Source of the DNA: Rhytidiadelphus loreus | Taxonomy: Eukaryota > Streptophyta > Bryopsida > Hypnales > Hylocomiaceae | Direction of reading: 5' to 3' | Length of the DNA: 64,000 nucleotides | Assembly (NCBI GenBank): GCA_947034895.1 | Contig: OX344762.1 | Span: forward strand, 28,252,760-28,316,759 | Shown: positions 1 to 11,243 of the stretch, piece by piece | Layout of the letters: each line of letters opens with the position of its first letter | Numbering within the stretch: the stretch's first letter is position 1 | The notes under the pieces: model-generated | What the model was told of the DNA's origin: nothing | Database searches by the model: none | Seen by the model: only the letters and a program-made list of their open reading frames with translations | Translations under genes and position numbers: made by a program

Positions 1-324
1 AGAGAAGTGATTGCATTTGAATCTCGAAAGTTAAATGTTGTAGAGTTAAATTATCCAATTCATAAAAAAGAATTGTTGGCTGTCATTTATGCCTTGAAAG
101 TTTGGAGACATTATTTATTAGGATTGAAGTTTAGGATTGAAACTGATCACCAATCATTGAGGTACTTGTCAACTCAACTGAATTTAAGTAGACAACAATG
201 TAGGTGGATGGAATTGATGCAAGAATTTGATTTTGGGCTTGAGTATATTAAAAGAAAGGGAAATGTTGTTGTTGATGTTTTTTCTAGACGACCATTACAA
301 GGAGCTCAAACCACCCGACCATAG
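1..324 (+). mobile_element. Ty3/gypsy retrotransposon fragment, RNase H domain
   Basis: An open frame entering from the window edge and closing with a stop at 322-324 encodes the C-terminal RNase H part of a Ty3/gypsy reverse transcriptase. Visible hallmarks are AFESRKLN near the start, the E-x-N-YP-x-H-x-KELLAV segment, WRHYLLG, the TDHQSL motif, then RWMELMQEFDF and a closing K-G-N-V-V-x-D-x-FSRR block. In live elements this domain degrades the RNA of the RNA-DNA hybrid and an integrase follows. Here the frame ends right after the FSRR block, and no integrase zinc finger or DDE core follows, so this is a 3'-truncated remnant. The 5' part lies outside the window. The family assignment is firm; the lineage within Ty3/gypsy is not determined. 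Confidence 0.9.
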
Positions 325-789
325 AGAGAGATCAATCTCCAAAAAGAACATCTCTACACCCCCAAGCTCCGTCTTATATAATAGAGACTATCAATAAGCC
401 TATTTGTCTTTAAGATAGACTAGGACTTCTTTTCTAACTTTAGCTTTCTATCCTTGGTACTATTTAGAACCATCCACTAAAGTAAGCCAACCATATCTTA
501 TCCAATTAATCTTGTATCTAAATCTTGATCTTCTACTTGGAGTTATCTAACTCCAAGTTCCAACACACATGTGTTGCACTAGTCATCCAAGTGGAGTTGT
601 CTAACTCCACTACATAAATCCATCATCGAGAGATATCTATCTCCAAGCAATCTCTACTTATTCACTAGTGCACAATTCATTATGGATTAGTTCATCCATC
701 AATGAAAATCACGACACAATCATCATAAATCTTTCATCTATCAATGGTTGTGACAAGGGTTATGAGAAAGAACTATGACCAATTTTGAT
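325..789. other. Non-coding spacer after the retrotransposon fragment
   Basis: No coding exon is recognisable. The stretch could be non-coding 3' sequence of the truncated retroelement, but no LTR boundary or polypurine tract could be placed. Its only structure is a run of short palindromes, listed separately. Confidence 0.5.
536..646. repeat. Cluster of short palindromes built on GGAGTT/AACTCC
   Basis: At 536-557 there is a perfect palindrome with 10-bp arms CTTGGAGTTA and TAACTCCAAG around TC. A related one at 591-610 has arms GTGGAGTT and AACTCCAC. A third, looser one lies near 628-646 (GAGAGATATCTATCTCC). All share the layout purine-rich arm, TCT centre, CTCC arm. Function unknown; they could be binding sites or decayed foldback repeats. 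Confidence 0.55.
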
Positions 790-1131
790 TTTTTGTTGTT
801 TTGGGAAATGATCCTCAAACAGATTAGTTGTCGAGAGGAAAATCTCATTGGAAATAATTGCAAGGTAGATTTTGAAAAGTCATAAATCAAATACAGTTCT
901 TTAGCTTCATATGTATTTATGCCTTCAATTTTAGATTTGATATTTGAAAAGTGTAAAAAGACTTCAAATTACTTTTACAATTCAAACATATTCTACATCA
1001 AATATGTCTAGTTTGAATTCACAAGATTCCAATTTTTTTTAAATTGATAAAACTAATCAATATTTGGATTTTTTTTGTTTAGTTCTTATTAAATTCCAAG
1101 AAGCTCAAAAAAGACCGTGGACATTTAAGGT
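790..1131 (+). mobile_element. Truncated piggyBac-like non-autonomous element (632-bp subfamily)
   Basis: The interior follows the 3' half of the intact element at 10169-10800: the same order of GGAAATGA, CTCATTGGAAAT, GTAGATTTTGA, AAGCCATAAAT-like and GACTTCAAAT blocks. The right end reads GACATTTAAGGT followed by TTAA (1132-1135). The left terminus is missing. Confidence 0.6.
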
Positions 1132-1135
1132 TTAA

Positions 1136-1867
1136 TCATTATTATTTAAGATAAATGACCTCTTGTTTATTGTTTTATTGCGGCTAAAAAAGTTATGCAA
1201 TTGAAGGGTTCATTTATGCCATAGATTCAAGTTCTCCTTCTTTGCCGGATAAACCCGAAAAAGAGGTAGAACTATGGAGTATTTGAGAAAGTGCTTTAAA
1301 ATATTTTATTCTTACAAGTCATGTGACGTTTGGATGATACTTGCAGTTCAACCCACAGGGAAGGGAACCCCAACCAAATTGAAACATCAATCGATGACCT
1401 ACAACTCCCAGTAAGGAAGGCAACAAATTTCAAGGAACCGTGCATTTGGTCATCAGTGGCGTGTTGCTAGAAAAAGAAGCCTTGACGTCGACCGTTTGAG
1501 ATCAGACCATCCCACAATAAGTTCAACTAAAACCTTTCAGATACAGAGTCAGAGAGTGATCTTGCACTTGAAAATGATGGTATCAAAAATTTCAGGGGCA
1601 TAGAATTACAACGCCCTCACATTGAAACAGTGATGGACAGGCCTACAGTCGATCGCTTCTAGAAAATGTATCGACTCCCCAAGGGCTCTGGATAAAATTG
1701 AAGAGAGAAATCACAAATAAGCTACATCTCTCTCCACTGGTTAATCCAATTCTTAAGTTGAATTGGGCCTACACAAGTATAATTAACATACTTGTCAATC
1801 GAAATAGGATCGAAAGGGTGTATAAAAAAGGTCAATTAAAAATTCCTATGCCAGGGCCAAAAATAAG
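1136..1867. other. 3' flank of the CLC gene, no separate gene seen
   Basis: This lies downstream of the CLC stop codon on the minus strand and probably holds its 3' UTR. A 68-codon plus-strand open frame at 1698-1904 overlaps the last CLC exon in antisense and has no recognisable content. No other feature is supported. Confidence 0.5.
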
Positions 1868-4800
1868 CTACAGTCGTGTTCCAACTGATGAAGTAAAAGA
1901 TTGAATCTTCGTGTAACTATTCTGTTTTAGATGAGGGTAGAGGTTTAGAAGATAATCAGACATAAAGTCATGTCGTGTCAAGATTCCAATTACGGGTTGT
2001 CCCTGCAATAACCACCCAAGACAGGAAGGAGAATAAAAGTTAAAACCCCAAATAAAATCGCTCTGAATTCCACTGAGTCACGAATGCAAGTGGCAGAGGT
2101 GCGATCACTAGAAAGAGTAATAAAGTTGGCGAGTTCGAAGGTACTGTAACGTATTCCTAAGCCGTACTAGATAGAACAATTCCTATAGCTGACTCGACCG
2201 ATAAAAGGGAAGAACACTACAACTGTAAAGTACAACAGGTAAAGGTGATGCGTGAGTACCTCGGAGGTCCTTGGCACGACACAAAGATGGCGGAGACCAA
2301 GCTGTCGAAACAATGTGTATGCCTTTGAAAGTGACATGGTCTCAACCACTGTGTACGGAGAAGTGTTGGAAACCTCGTGCACATCTAGGAACCTTTCCTC
2401 TTCCTCAGCGGACAATTCGATACCTTCGATAGTCAGTCCCTTGCCAGAGCCGGGTTTGGCAAATTCAGCTGCCGAAATACTTGGATGCTCCTTTGAATAA
2501 GAGTGCTCAAGTTCTAAGAACTGCTTCTTCTTCAGCAAGACGAGCAGGTGTGACCTCAGCACGAGGCCCAGAAGAACTGGTTTGCCACTGATTTCAATAT
2601 CATCATCCACTACAGGAAAAGCGTGATGATTTGTGTTTCTCAAAACCTCCACAATTGCACCCACACGTTCAACTTTGGAAAACCAAATCAACGGTCGGGT
2701 GATTGCATCGCGAGCAGTGAGTTGACTCATGAACCGCGGAGGATGAGCTTCGAGGTAAGGGATTTCCTTAATATGTACATGCAGGGAGTAGAGACCAGCA
2801 TTGAAGCAGTCTCCCACAGTCTTGGAAATCAGCAAGACAAGCATGATGAGAGGGAGTAACAGTAAATTATTTGTCAGCTCCAACAATATGATACACAGCG
2901 ATACAGTCATCCTCATGGAGCCCCCAAGAAACGATGCTGCTCCCAGGAGAGCATACACCCCCTCATCGATAGGCCCATTCTTGTAGAAAATCCCCATAAC
3001 CATGCCCACGATCCTGCCATAAGTAGCGCCACAGAGGATAGCCGGGACAAAAAGACCGGAAGGTACTGCAATACCATAAGTGAGGAGCGCTAATGAGTAA
3101 GCAGATCCCAGATACAGGAAAAGAGAGGTGAACTGAAACTCCCCGTTTGTGCCCTTGCTAAACAAATTTCTGATAGTATCCTCGTTTGTATTGAAGAATA
3201 GGCCTGCCAAATCGTTGTAACTTCCAGTAGGGCAGTGGAAATTCTTGAAGTTGCCAGCACGCCCATATGTGGGGCATGATTTTAATCCAGGTATGGTCAA
3301 ATGATCTGGGCAGGGTCGACACGTTGCTAGCCATGGGAGTCCAAAACTGCATATTGAGGTAATGAGAGCAATGATGACAGCCTGAGCTACTTTGGCAAAT
3401 TTGCCTTTCCTGCAAAGCCAGAAACTCTGATTAGAATCGTATTTGATACTACATGATATATGGAGCACATAAAAATATCGCAATGGAGATATAGCATCAA
3501 GTGCATTCAAATTAACATCTGATTCTGTTGCTGGATCAAATATCCATCAATTATTCGTCAAGAAGTCTTACTTCTTCAGCCAACAGCCAGTCCACATCAT
3601 GATCTTCGCATTAAATTGATTGAAAACGCTGCCAATCAAACCCCCTAGAACTCCCAAAACGACCACTGGAACAAGTTGATTCAACCCATAGTTGTCTTGC
3701 ACACCGCTCACGTCGAAAATGATCAATCCACCTTCACCAGCCAGCCCACAGTGCCCCTCTTTGCACCAAGAAATTCCAGTGCGCAGAACCACAGCAACCA
3801 CGGCCGTGGTGAAGAATGCCCTCCACAAAAGAGGACCTCGCCACCTGGAAATTCCCACGTAAGAATTGATCATCTACAAAGGTGGATAGAGTGAGAGTTG
3901 AAAATCTAATCCTGCAAATGCACCCTGTTCTAAGACAAGAATAATCCGAACTGATGGAGAAAGTAGGAAGGTGCATAATAAAAAGGTACAGTAGATACCA
4001 AGAGGTAACTTCTTCCAATGCAAATAGAACCCCCCCTACAGGTGCGCGAAATGCCGACGCAACTCCAGCAGCAGCTCCGCAAGTCACAAGATCTCGCCGA
4101 TCTCGATCATTCTTTAGGTAGCGCAACCATTTCCATGTCAAACCATGTCTTACAGACCCTCCCTGGCCAAGCAGTGAAGCAATGCAGGAGCCCACATGCA
4201 CAAGTGGACCTTCCTTTCCCACAATTAAACCACCAGCTACAGACCCTATGCTCCCCAGTATCTGCATTTCACATCAAGAGAGGCATGAGTAGTCACATCT
4301 CGCATGGGTCTTTTTTCAACTGGTGTCCAAATCATGGCGGAGCCAAAAAGAGAGGGCAAGAACACTACCTAGTCCTTTCTTGCTCAGCATTCCTCAGGGA
4401 GGAAAAAAGTGAAAATAGGAAACCAATTTACTCACTGATGCCAGGCTGAGATTAAGATATTAGACGCTTACCTTAACAATGAGCGTCTTGAAAGAAAATA
4501 TATTGGGAGTGTCAACACCGTTGAGGTAAGCCTTCACTTCAGGGATTCCTGACCCCGCTGCAGAAGGGCCTATGTATACACAAAGTAAAGCGGCAACCAT
4601 GACCAACATCACGTTGAAACCGGCATATACCAAGAATGCCAAAACAAACCTGTCACACAAATACGTCTGATCAGTCAGTAATTTCCAAAACCACAACCGC
4701 AAAAGCAGTGCTCTATCACATCGCTGACAGGATTACTCAGGAAAATAACTCACCAACGCATGAACACTAACATGCTGTAGAAGGCTGAGACCAAAGACAA

Positions 4801-5976
4801 AAGGGAAGGAAAATCGCCTCTCATTAACACGATAAATAGTGATCGTTTCTGTGATTGAAATATGCGACACGGAAGAAAAGCAATTGACAGGTTTTCTGAT
4901 AAGACGAATCGAGGAAAGTTCGACGAACAAAAGATGCGAAGTTTTAAGGTCGGCATCAGCAATACCATCCGGACACGTTGCAAGCTCAAATCAAGCTCAA
5001 ATCCAGACGTAGCTGAGACATTGCAAGGAAAAATCTTTGGCAATTTGTATTTGTCAAGCTTGATTACACATGTCGAATCCCAGACACCAGATTTCCACAC
5101 TACATTAGAGAAGCATAGGTATAAGGAGAAAAAAAATCCTTGCCTGTCGGACTGCATGAAGTTCACCGTGAACAAAAACTTCAGTCCTGCAATATTCTCG
5201 ACAGCAATGTCGATCCCCAAGGCAGCTAATGCAGTCAGAAGGCCAACAAGAAACACGAAGGCCCATTTCACAGCAACGTATTGTAGAATCTCGCTTTTCT
5301 CCCTGGAACGCCAGTCTTGTCTGAATAGTTCGTTTTCCACAAGTCTGCAGAACAACCGCCCAAGAGATTAGCGCACTACTTAAGAAACGCAAATTGTGTA
5401 TAAAGAATTGTTTTTCCTCGCATCCCGTTATTAGAACAAAGCGCTTCGTCGGTCTGCTAAATCTTCAAAACAAACAGATAATACCCGTTGATTCCGAGGA
5501 GATCCCTGACGCTTCTAAAATTAAACTACGCTATCTCTACCACCAGATTCACAACATTGAGATCCACGACAAATTCGAAGCGATACCCCGAAACAACTCG
5601 CAAATACTCTACGGTTAAACTATCCACGGTTGATCCTTGGAACAAATAGGAGGAGAAAAATTCATCCACGATCGCTACCACGCCGGAAATCGTACGAATT
5701 TTGAGAACCGCTCTTAAATCGCCGGATTCAACTACACATCTATACAAGAACAAGCATCGATGGCCAAATAAGTGCAACTTACTCGAAATCAAGACTCTCA
5801 ATAGGCGCCACTTTCGTGCCGATCATAGCCACGTGATGCGTTCCATTCGTGGCGTCGTTCCCGATTCCATTCTTGTCAACCTTTTCCTTCTCCAACAGAG
5901 GCTCATACAAATCCAGCTGCGGAGGCCGCTGGACGACCGCCTCCACATCCTGGCGACCTTCGTCGCTCTCTCCCAT
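1868..5976 (-). CDS. Chloride channel (CLC) family anion/proton exchanger, plant CLC-c-like
   Basis: Seven exons join in frame: 5976-5783, 5344-5144, 4649-4472, 4261-3999, 3844-3572, 3409-2260, 2002-1868 (797 codons, the usual length for plant CLCs). The product is a vacuolar or endomembrane CLC with an N-terminal cytosolic region, a CLC membrane core (about 85-590) and two C-terminal CBS domains (about 595-640 and 715-765). Pore motifs are all present: GSGIPE at 164-169, GKEGP at 206-210 with gating glutamate E208, EE at 274-275 matching the proton glutamate, and GLFVP at 488-492. Ser165 in GSGIPE, rather than the Pro of nitrate-selective AtCLCa, suggests chloride preference. Gating plus proton glutamates indicate exchange rather than a channel. 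The N-terminal IESLDFELVENELF and C-terminal GILTRHDF segments place it with clade a/b/c/g. The start is the first ATG, in good context (GCGATGG). Intron 2 appears to be GC-AG; the others are GT-AG. Confidence 0.95.
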
Positions 5977-6578
5977 CGCTACAAGCGACCACACTCCCTC
6001 ATCACACCACTACAAACACTCCCTCACAACCCCTCACTCACTCACTCCAGCACCGTTCTTCCCCTCGCAACACGCCGATCACCACACCAAACCTCACACT
6101 CTGCTACCAATTACCGCAATCACGCTCCCTTTCGAATTCCTTTAAAATGCACAGCCCAGAAACCAAGAAGAATACAGAAAAAGAAAATGAGAAAAGAGAA
6201 GAAACGGAAAAGAAAAGAAAAAAAAAAAAACTCCACGACACTCAACGCCGCAACGTCTAACTTAAGTTCCGGCTCCGAGGGTCTAGGTCCATCCCCCCGG
6301 AACTTCAGCTTCGACGTTAATCCAAATCTGTTGTTCTTTTTTATTTTTCGTACCTTCCTAAATTGTTCTGCCTGTTCACGTCCTCAGCAGTTCAGTTCAG
6401 TTTCACCCGCGATCAGCTGTGCAGTACCAATTCTCAGCTTCCTGTCAGCTTCCAAGAATAAGAAAAGCTAACCAGCCTCACTTCCGCAAACATCAATTCC
6501 CGCCCTAAAATATTATTCGCCTCTCACAAAGCTTATAAACACGCAGAAAAGTACGAAACTCTCACACAACCAGCGGAG
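5977..6578 (-). promoter_or_regulatory. Probable 5' UTR/promoter region of the CLC gene
   Basis: Directly upstream of the CLC ATG the coding strand is rich in GAG/GGGAG runs (CTC/CCCTC on the plus strand at about 5990-6060), typical of plant 5' UTRs. There is also a purine-rich AAAAG tract at 6173-6232. It is richer in GC than the DNA beyond 7 kb. No TATA box for the minus strand could be fixed. A plus-strand TATAAA at 6534-6539 lies 40 bp before a possible divergent ATG at 6579. Confidence 0.45.
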
Positions 6579-6974
6579 ATGGCGCCACCTGAAGCTCCGA
6601 AGACGCCTGAGGGTACAAAACCCGTTCCGCAAGCTTTTAAACCTGACCCTCGCGGGCTTTACGTCAGTACGACAAGCAGTTTTCATCCTGACCCTCTACG
6701 CGTTTCCGTAATTACCGTCCGATCGTTTGGGAACTTCTTTCATCCTGACCCTCAGATTCGCGTGGGACGGATGATGTCTGTCACGGACTCACGGGGCAGT
6801 CGGGCAGCTTGGTTGTACAGAGAATCGAAGAGGAAAAAAAAAAATTGTTCGCCGTTATCTCATCTGATCATGAGGGTATTTCTGGTACAATGGAAAGCCC
6901 TCTTGGTGGGGAATGTGCTCATCAATAAATTACACAATTTCAACATAGGAAGAGATACATATATTGGAAAGTAA
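6579..6974 (+). CDS. Doubtful small ORF with three F-H/K-P-D-P repeats
   Basis: This is a 131-codon open frame on the strand opposite the CLC gene. The ATG has good context (GAGATGG) and a TATAAA sits 40 bp upstream. The first 80 codons are compositionally protein-like (MAPPEAPKTPEG start) and carry three spaced copies of F-[KH]-P-D-P at about residues 20-24, 36-40 and 55-59, reflecting a threefold DNA repeat TTTYAWCCTGACCCT. The rest becomes AT-rich and looks untranslated. I do not recognise a family. It may be a small divergent gene whose reading frame ends at an unseen splice site, or merely an open frame through a short tandem repeat. Confidence 0.2.
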   Translation: MAPPEAPKTPEGTKPVPQAFKPDPRGLYVSTTSSFHPDPLRVSVITVRSFGNFFHPDPQIRVGRMMSVTDSRGSRAAWLYRESKRKKKNCSPLSHLIMRVFLVQWKALLVGNVLINKLHNFNIGRDTYIGK

Positions 6975-7450
6975 ATTATCGATATTTTGTCAAGATATTC
7001 TAAAAAGAAGTTTCATCCTTGTGATATTCAAAAACTTCAAAAATATGGAATAAAAAATGATGAAGAAGGATCAGTGGTGATCTTTTTATATTTTTATTCT
7101 TTATAGTGGTCGACTTTTTTTGAATAAAGTGCTATTAAAACTTTTCATAGTACCTTTCATCAATGCAAAACCTCCTTCCCTTTGGTTCAAAGAACATGCA
7201 CTCCAAAATATTTGCATGAGTTGTGCATGGCAAGAGATTTTAGAGAAAAAAATTATATAATTAGTCAATATTACAAGATATTCTAAAAAAATCTCCATTC
7301 TCATAATACAAGAAACATGGAGTATGGAACAATGAATAAGAAATAAGATTTTCTATTCATTTTCATTCTTCATTTATAATGGTTGGATTTTTCAAGTAAA
7401 CTTTTGTCAATGCAAAGTCTCTTACTCTTACCCTTGATCTAAAGCCAATA
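6975..7450. repeat. Imperfect tandem duplication in AT-rich DNA
   Basis: A segment beginning CAAGATATTCTAAAAA near 6990 recurs near 7273. Both copies continue through a matching TTTATTCTTTATAGTGGT / TTCATTTATAATGGTT block and a CATCAATGCAAA / GTCAATGCAAA block ending in a GGTTCAAAG / GATCTAAAG string. The copies have diverged by indels. No coding content. Confidence 0.5.
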
Positions 7451-9184
7451 AAAAAAAGTTGTTGAAATACATCATTTATATAAATTATTAAGCCTTTACG
7501 TGGATGTTGGTGCCATTATAAAATATTCATTAAAGTCAAATATCAATAATTTTATTTTAAAAATTATGAACTAATGATCTATAAAATGCAAAGCATTCAC
7601 TTTCAAAGTATTATATTGGTGAAGTTGACAAAAATAAATAAATAAATAAAAGACAAACAATAGTAATAGTTGAGGTCGGGCTAAGTATTTGTGGCAAAAG
7701 CACATGCCATACCGATTTATTATTATTATTTCAATAGAAACATTGCAAAATTAACTTTAGGAAACAAAAAGGCCAACAATCCTTATATGTGCTTTCTTGT
7801 TTTTCATAATATTTAGTAACAAAAAACAATCATGTAATGAGGGTAATTGACATGTATATCCTTTAAGTAAAATAGAATTGAAAATACACTTTGTTTCTTA
7901 ATTTTGTTTTTAATTCATGTAGTTATGAGCAATGAAGAATTTCAAAAATTCAATCATTTCTATTTTATGAGTTGGAATAGAATAAAACTTGTTGTGTGCA
8001 CTAACTTTCCTTGAGTAATTTCCAATCACCCCCCAATTGACATGTGTTTCCAATGATATGAGGTATTGCCACAAAACAAACAAATTTAAACAACATATTA
8101 AATTAAGAAGTGGAGTACTTTAAATTAATACTACTAGCCTTAAAAGAAAGTTTAAAAAAAAAATCCTTCATAGAAATAAACATTAAAATTTGTTCTTTGT
8201 TTTGTAGTGTTTAAGTTTTCATTTTTTAACTCCTAAATGACTGAAAATTCAAACAAGTTCTTACAAAGTCAATTTTGAATGGATGTTTTGAAAAACTCAT
8301 ACATAGTACAAACATGTCCCTTTTCTATAAGAATTTAAGAAAAATTCACTCATCAAATGGGCAAATTAAAGATTTTGTTGCCCAAAAGAATTTGGTTAGG
8401 GCCAATAACTTGTTAGCACAACCTCTTTTATTACTTATGAGATTTTGCAAGTATGAAATCAACTTGATACAAAGTGTGAATAATTAAAAAAATCATGTGG
8501 TGGGAAGATATCATTCCAAGAGAAGTCAAAGTTTGTTGATCAAATTAGCCCTACTATTGAATTAGATTAGAGAATTCAAAAGATTCAAAACTCAAACTTG
8601 CAATCTATATGGTCAAGCTTTCTAAACAATTTGTAAACATTTGTAAAGTAGTCGATTACCATTTTGCATAGTTGAATGTAAAAACAAAACACTTTTCTAT
8701 TTTGTTGATACTCAATGCATAAGAATGTGACAATTTTTGACAATTTTTCCTTGTAATATACCTTAACAATACCTACACAATACTCTCTCCTAGTTAAAAT
8801 GATGGTCTTTGATTCCAAACATGAATTCCAAATTTCCAAATTTAATCACCTATAAATTCTATAGAGTATCATTTTCACAGATTCAAAAAGTTTAGAGCAA
8901 GCCATCCCAAACTTTTCACCTTTATAAGCAATACTTAGAGAACTACATTGATTTGTCCTAATAGTGCATGTGACATCAATTAACCAAGGTGACACTATTT
9001 TAAATAAATATAAGTTAAAATAACATACTACCACTCAAATTAATTGTACCAATTTCCACAAAAACAAAATTTTGTGGTGATACAAATTTTCTAGGTGACA
9101 CTAATCTAGCTCCCTTGCATTAATAGGACAAATCAAATGTAATGTGCTTTAGAGGGATTCTTTAGAATAGTGCTTTGTTCATTC
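7451..9184. other. AT-rich intergenic DNA, nothing recognised
   Basis: Read on both strands: no exon, RNA gene or terminal repeat pair stands out. The open frames here (70-84 codons) are AT-rich, Lys/Asn/Phe-heavy and not protein-like. Confidence 0.5.
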
Positions 9185-9445
9185 AACGACACTAGGATGT
9201 AAGCCTAGAAATGCAAACCTTGAGCTTGGGTATAAGTAGGTACTCTACAATCATTGAAGGTGCCTATGACATACATACTTATAACATAGATATCCTATGA
9301 CGACGGAAGGTACTTATAACATGGGCACCTACAATATAAGTACCTATAATGTAAATATCCTATAACTATGGAAGGTAATTATAACATAGGTGCTTAGGCT
9401 CATGGGCTCAAGATCCTAGGTTCATATGCTAGCAATCCTCTTCGT
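9185..9445. repeat. Dispersed repeat R1 with internal CCTATAACATAGGT-type units
   Basis: The stretch is made of short reiterated, partly palindromic units such as CTTATAACATAGATATCC, GTACCTATAATG and GAAGGTAATTATAACATAGG. It ends with GCTCATGGGCTCAAGATCCT and TATGCTAGCAATCCTC. The same order of blocks recurs at 33655-33885 and, split, at 14275-15000. This makes it a dispersed family with an internally repetitive core. Origin unknown. Confidence 0.65.
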
Positions 9446-9537
9446 TCAATTATGTATAAGATAATACTTGATGAAGGAGGGTATTACCTAGTGTAAACTG
9501 TAGGACGAAAATTTTCCAATGGATGCAAAGCACTTAA

Positions 9538-9800
9538 CCTTTAAATGCCTCAATCCTTTATCAAATTTTGTCACATTTTCACTTATAGTAGTGCTCCACA
9601 TTCTAGCATTCATCCACATATTGGATAGAAAATATCACATTAGTGCATATCACATGTCTATAGTTCTATTTTCATCCAAAATTTGGCAATTTCATCCAAG
9701 ATTTTTTTTTAATTCAAAATTTTTGGTAAAAAACTTCACAATTTTTAGCCATTTCTTAGCCAAATTATTTTTTTTCTAGTGCAATTTGGCACTAGAAAAC
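9538..9800 (+). mobile_element. Left-end fragment of a piggyBac-like element
   Basis: TTAA at 9534-9537 is followed by CCTTTAAATGCCTCAATCC and then AAATTTTGTCACATTTT. This matches for about 60 bp the start of the copy at 63493 (CCCCTTAACGCCTCGATCC...ATTTTGGCACATTTTT). Similarity then fades and no right end was found. Confidence 0.45.
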
Positions 9801-10164
9801 AAAAAAAAAGCCATACTTGTGGTAGCCGACGCATTCATAATCACCCCCATTTCCAACCTATAGACTGCTATATTTCTATGAAGTTGTGGCATAGTTTGGG
9901 GAGCAATTTTGGCACATTATGATTGGCCAAAAGGCTGTCAGTATTGCAACCAACCCTTCATCGATTTGACAATCAGCTTATGGTTAGAAATATAAAGGCC
10001 CATACCACCATTATAGGTTGAGGAGAATCTTCCACTAAAAAATTCATAGTAATTACGTTTTGTGTAATAAAATCCTGGAAAATATGCAATCCTTCCAAAT
10101 TCTATTTTGTATATGGCAAAAATTCAACACTCCAAAAACATGTGCTCCAAATATGCATAATTAT
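9801..10164. other. Intergenic, nothing recognised
   Basis: No coding or structural signal could be supported between the fragment at 9538 and the element at 10169. Confidence 0.45.
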
Positions 10165-10168
10165 TTAA

Positions 10169-10800
10169 CCCTTAAATACCCAAGGCACCAAATTTCGGTG
10201 TTGACAATACTATGAAGTGAAATAAAACCTAACCAATTTGCTAATTTTAATAATTTATATTTTGAAGTCTAGCTTTAGCATCAATGATATGATTTTGAAA
10301 ATGATTGATTATGATTTTTCTATTCATGATTTTGTGCAAGAGTGTCCATTGCAATCTTGACTTTCCTTAGTATTGAGGGCTCTTGGAAATGAGTCTCAAA
10401 TACACTAGATCTTGGAGAAAAAATCACATTAGAAATTCATTAAAAAAATTACAGAGTAGATTTTGAGAAGCCATAAATTGATTGAGGTTATGCATGTTAG
10501 GCCCTTTATCTTCATAGTTTTTTGGTGACCAACTTTTTAAATTTGACATGTGAAAAAGAGGATTGAAAGACTTCAAATCACTTTCATTGTTATACCCTTC
10601 TCATAATCAAACATTATAATCTTTCAATCCGTAAGTGATATTGTTGTGTTTTCTTTTCCTATATGATCTCTAATATGTCTAGTTTAAATTTGAACTGTTA
10701 CAATTCAAAAGAAATTGATACAACTTATCAAAGTATTGACTTTTTGTTCAATTTAGTGCAAATTCCTAGAAGTTCAAAAAAGGCCTTGTGCATTTAGGGG
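10169..10800 (+). mobile_element. piggyBac-like non-autonomous element, 632 bp, intact ends
   Basis: Flanked by TTAA on both sides (10165-10168 and 10801-10804). The terminal inverted repeats are about 18 bp: left CCCTTAAATACCCAAGGC, right the complement of CCCCTAAATGCACAAGGC. There is no transposase frame. Its 3' half is shared with the truncated copy at 790-1131. Confidence 0.8.
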
Positions 10801-10831
10801 TTAAGTGGTTGGAAATGGATTGTCTGCCCTA

Positions 10832-11241
10832 AGGTAGGAGGCTTTGAAATGGCTCATCTAAGGGTTGATCCACCTTTTTCATGTATTTTCTTAAATGGAA
10901 ATATTTTTAGTTCATTTTTCAGACAAAGAAAAATAGAAGAGGAATTTAACACAAGTGGTTTCATATTTTTTGAAGCATTTTTTAATTACTTGTGGATTTT
11001 CAAAGGAGTTGTGTCATAGGTCCCTATTTATGTCCCTAGGTCTTCTATAAACTGTTCACTTGCAACTTCTAAAGAAAAATGGGAAAGCAAAGAGAATGAT
11101 TGGCTCATGCAATTAATAATATTTTTTTCCTTGATTCATTCAATGATTATAGAGGTCAATTTATGAACCACTATTTGTCCATTTCACAACCATTTATAAG
11201 GTCCACTCTTAATGCCTCTTCCATTTCAAAGCCTCCTACCT
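10832..11241 (+). mobile_element. TA-flanked MITE of the AGGTA group, 410 bp
   Basis: Flanking TA at 10830-10831 and 11242-11243. The TIR AGGTAGGAGGCTTTGAAATG is perfect over 20 bp at both ends. The interior shares long blocks with the copies at 12214-12618 (inverted) and 21424-21836, including GAAGTTGCAAGTGGA-like and TTACTTGTGGATTTTCAAAG-like segments. A TA duplication points to the Tc1/mariner superfamily, but the TIR is not the classic Stowaway one. Confidence 0.75.
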
Positions 11242-11243
11242 TA

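Noticed and set aside
2252..5371. Antisense open frames of 60-170 codons over the CLC gene (for example 4018-4449 and 4862-5371, plus strand)
   Set aside because: They are shadows opposite well-supported CLC exons and introns and show no protein family.
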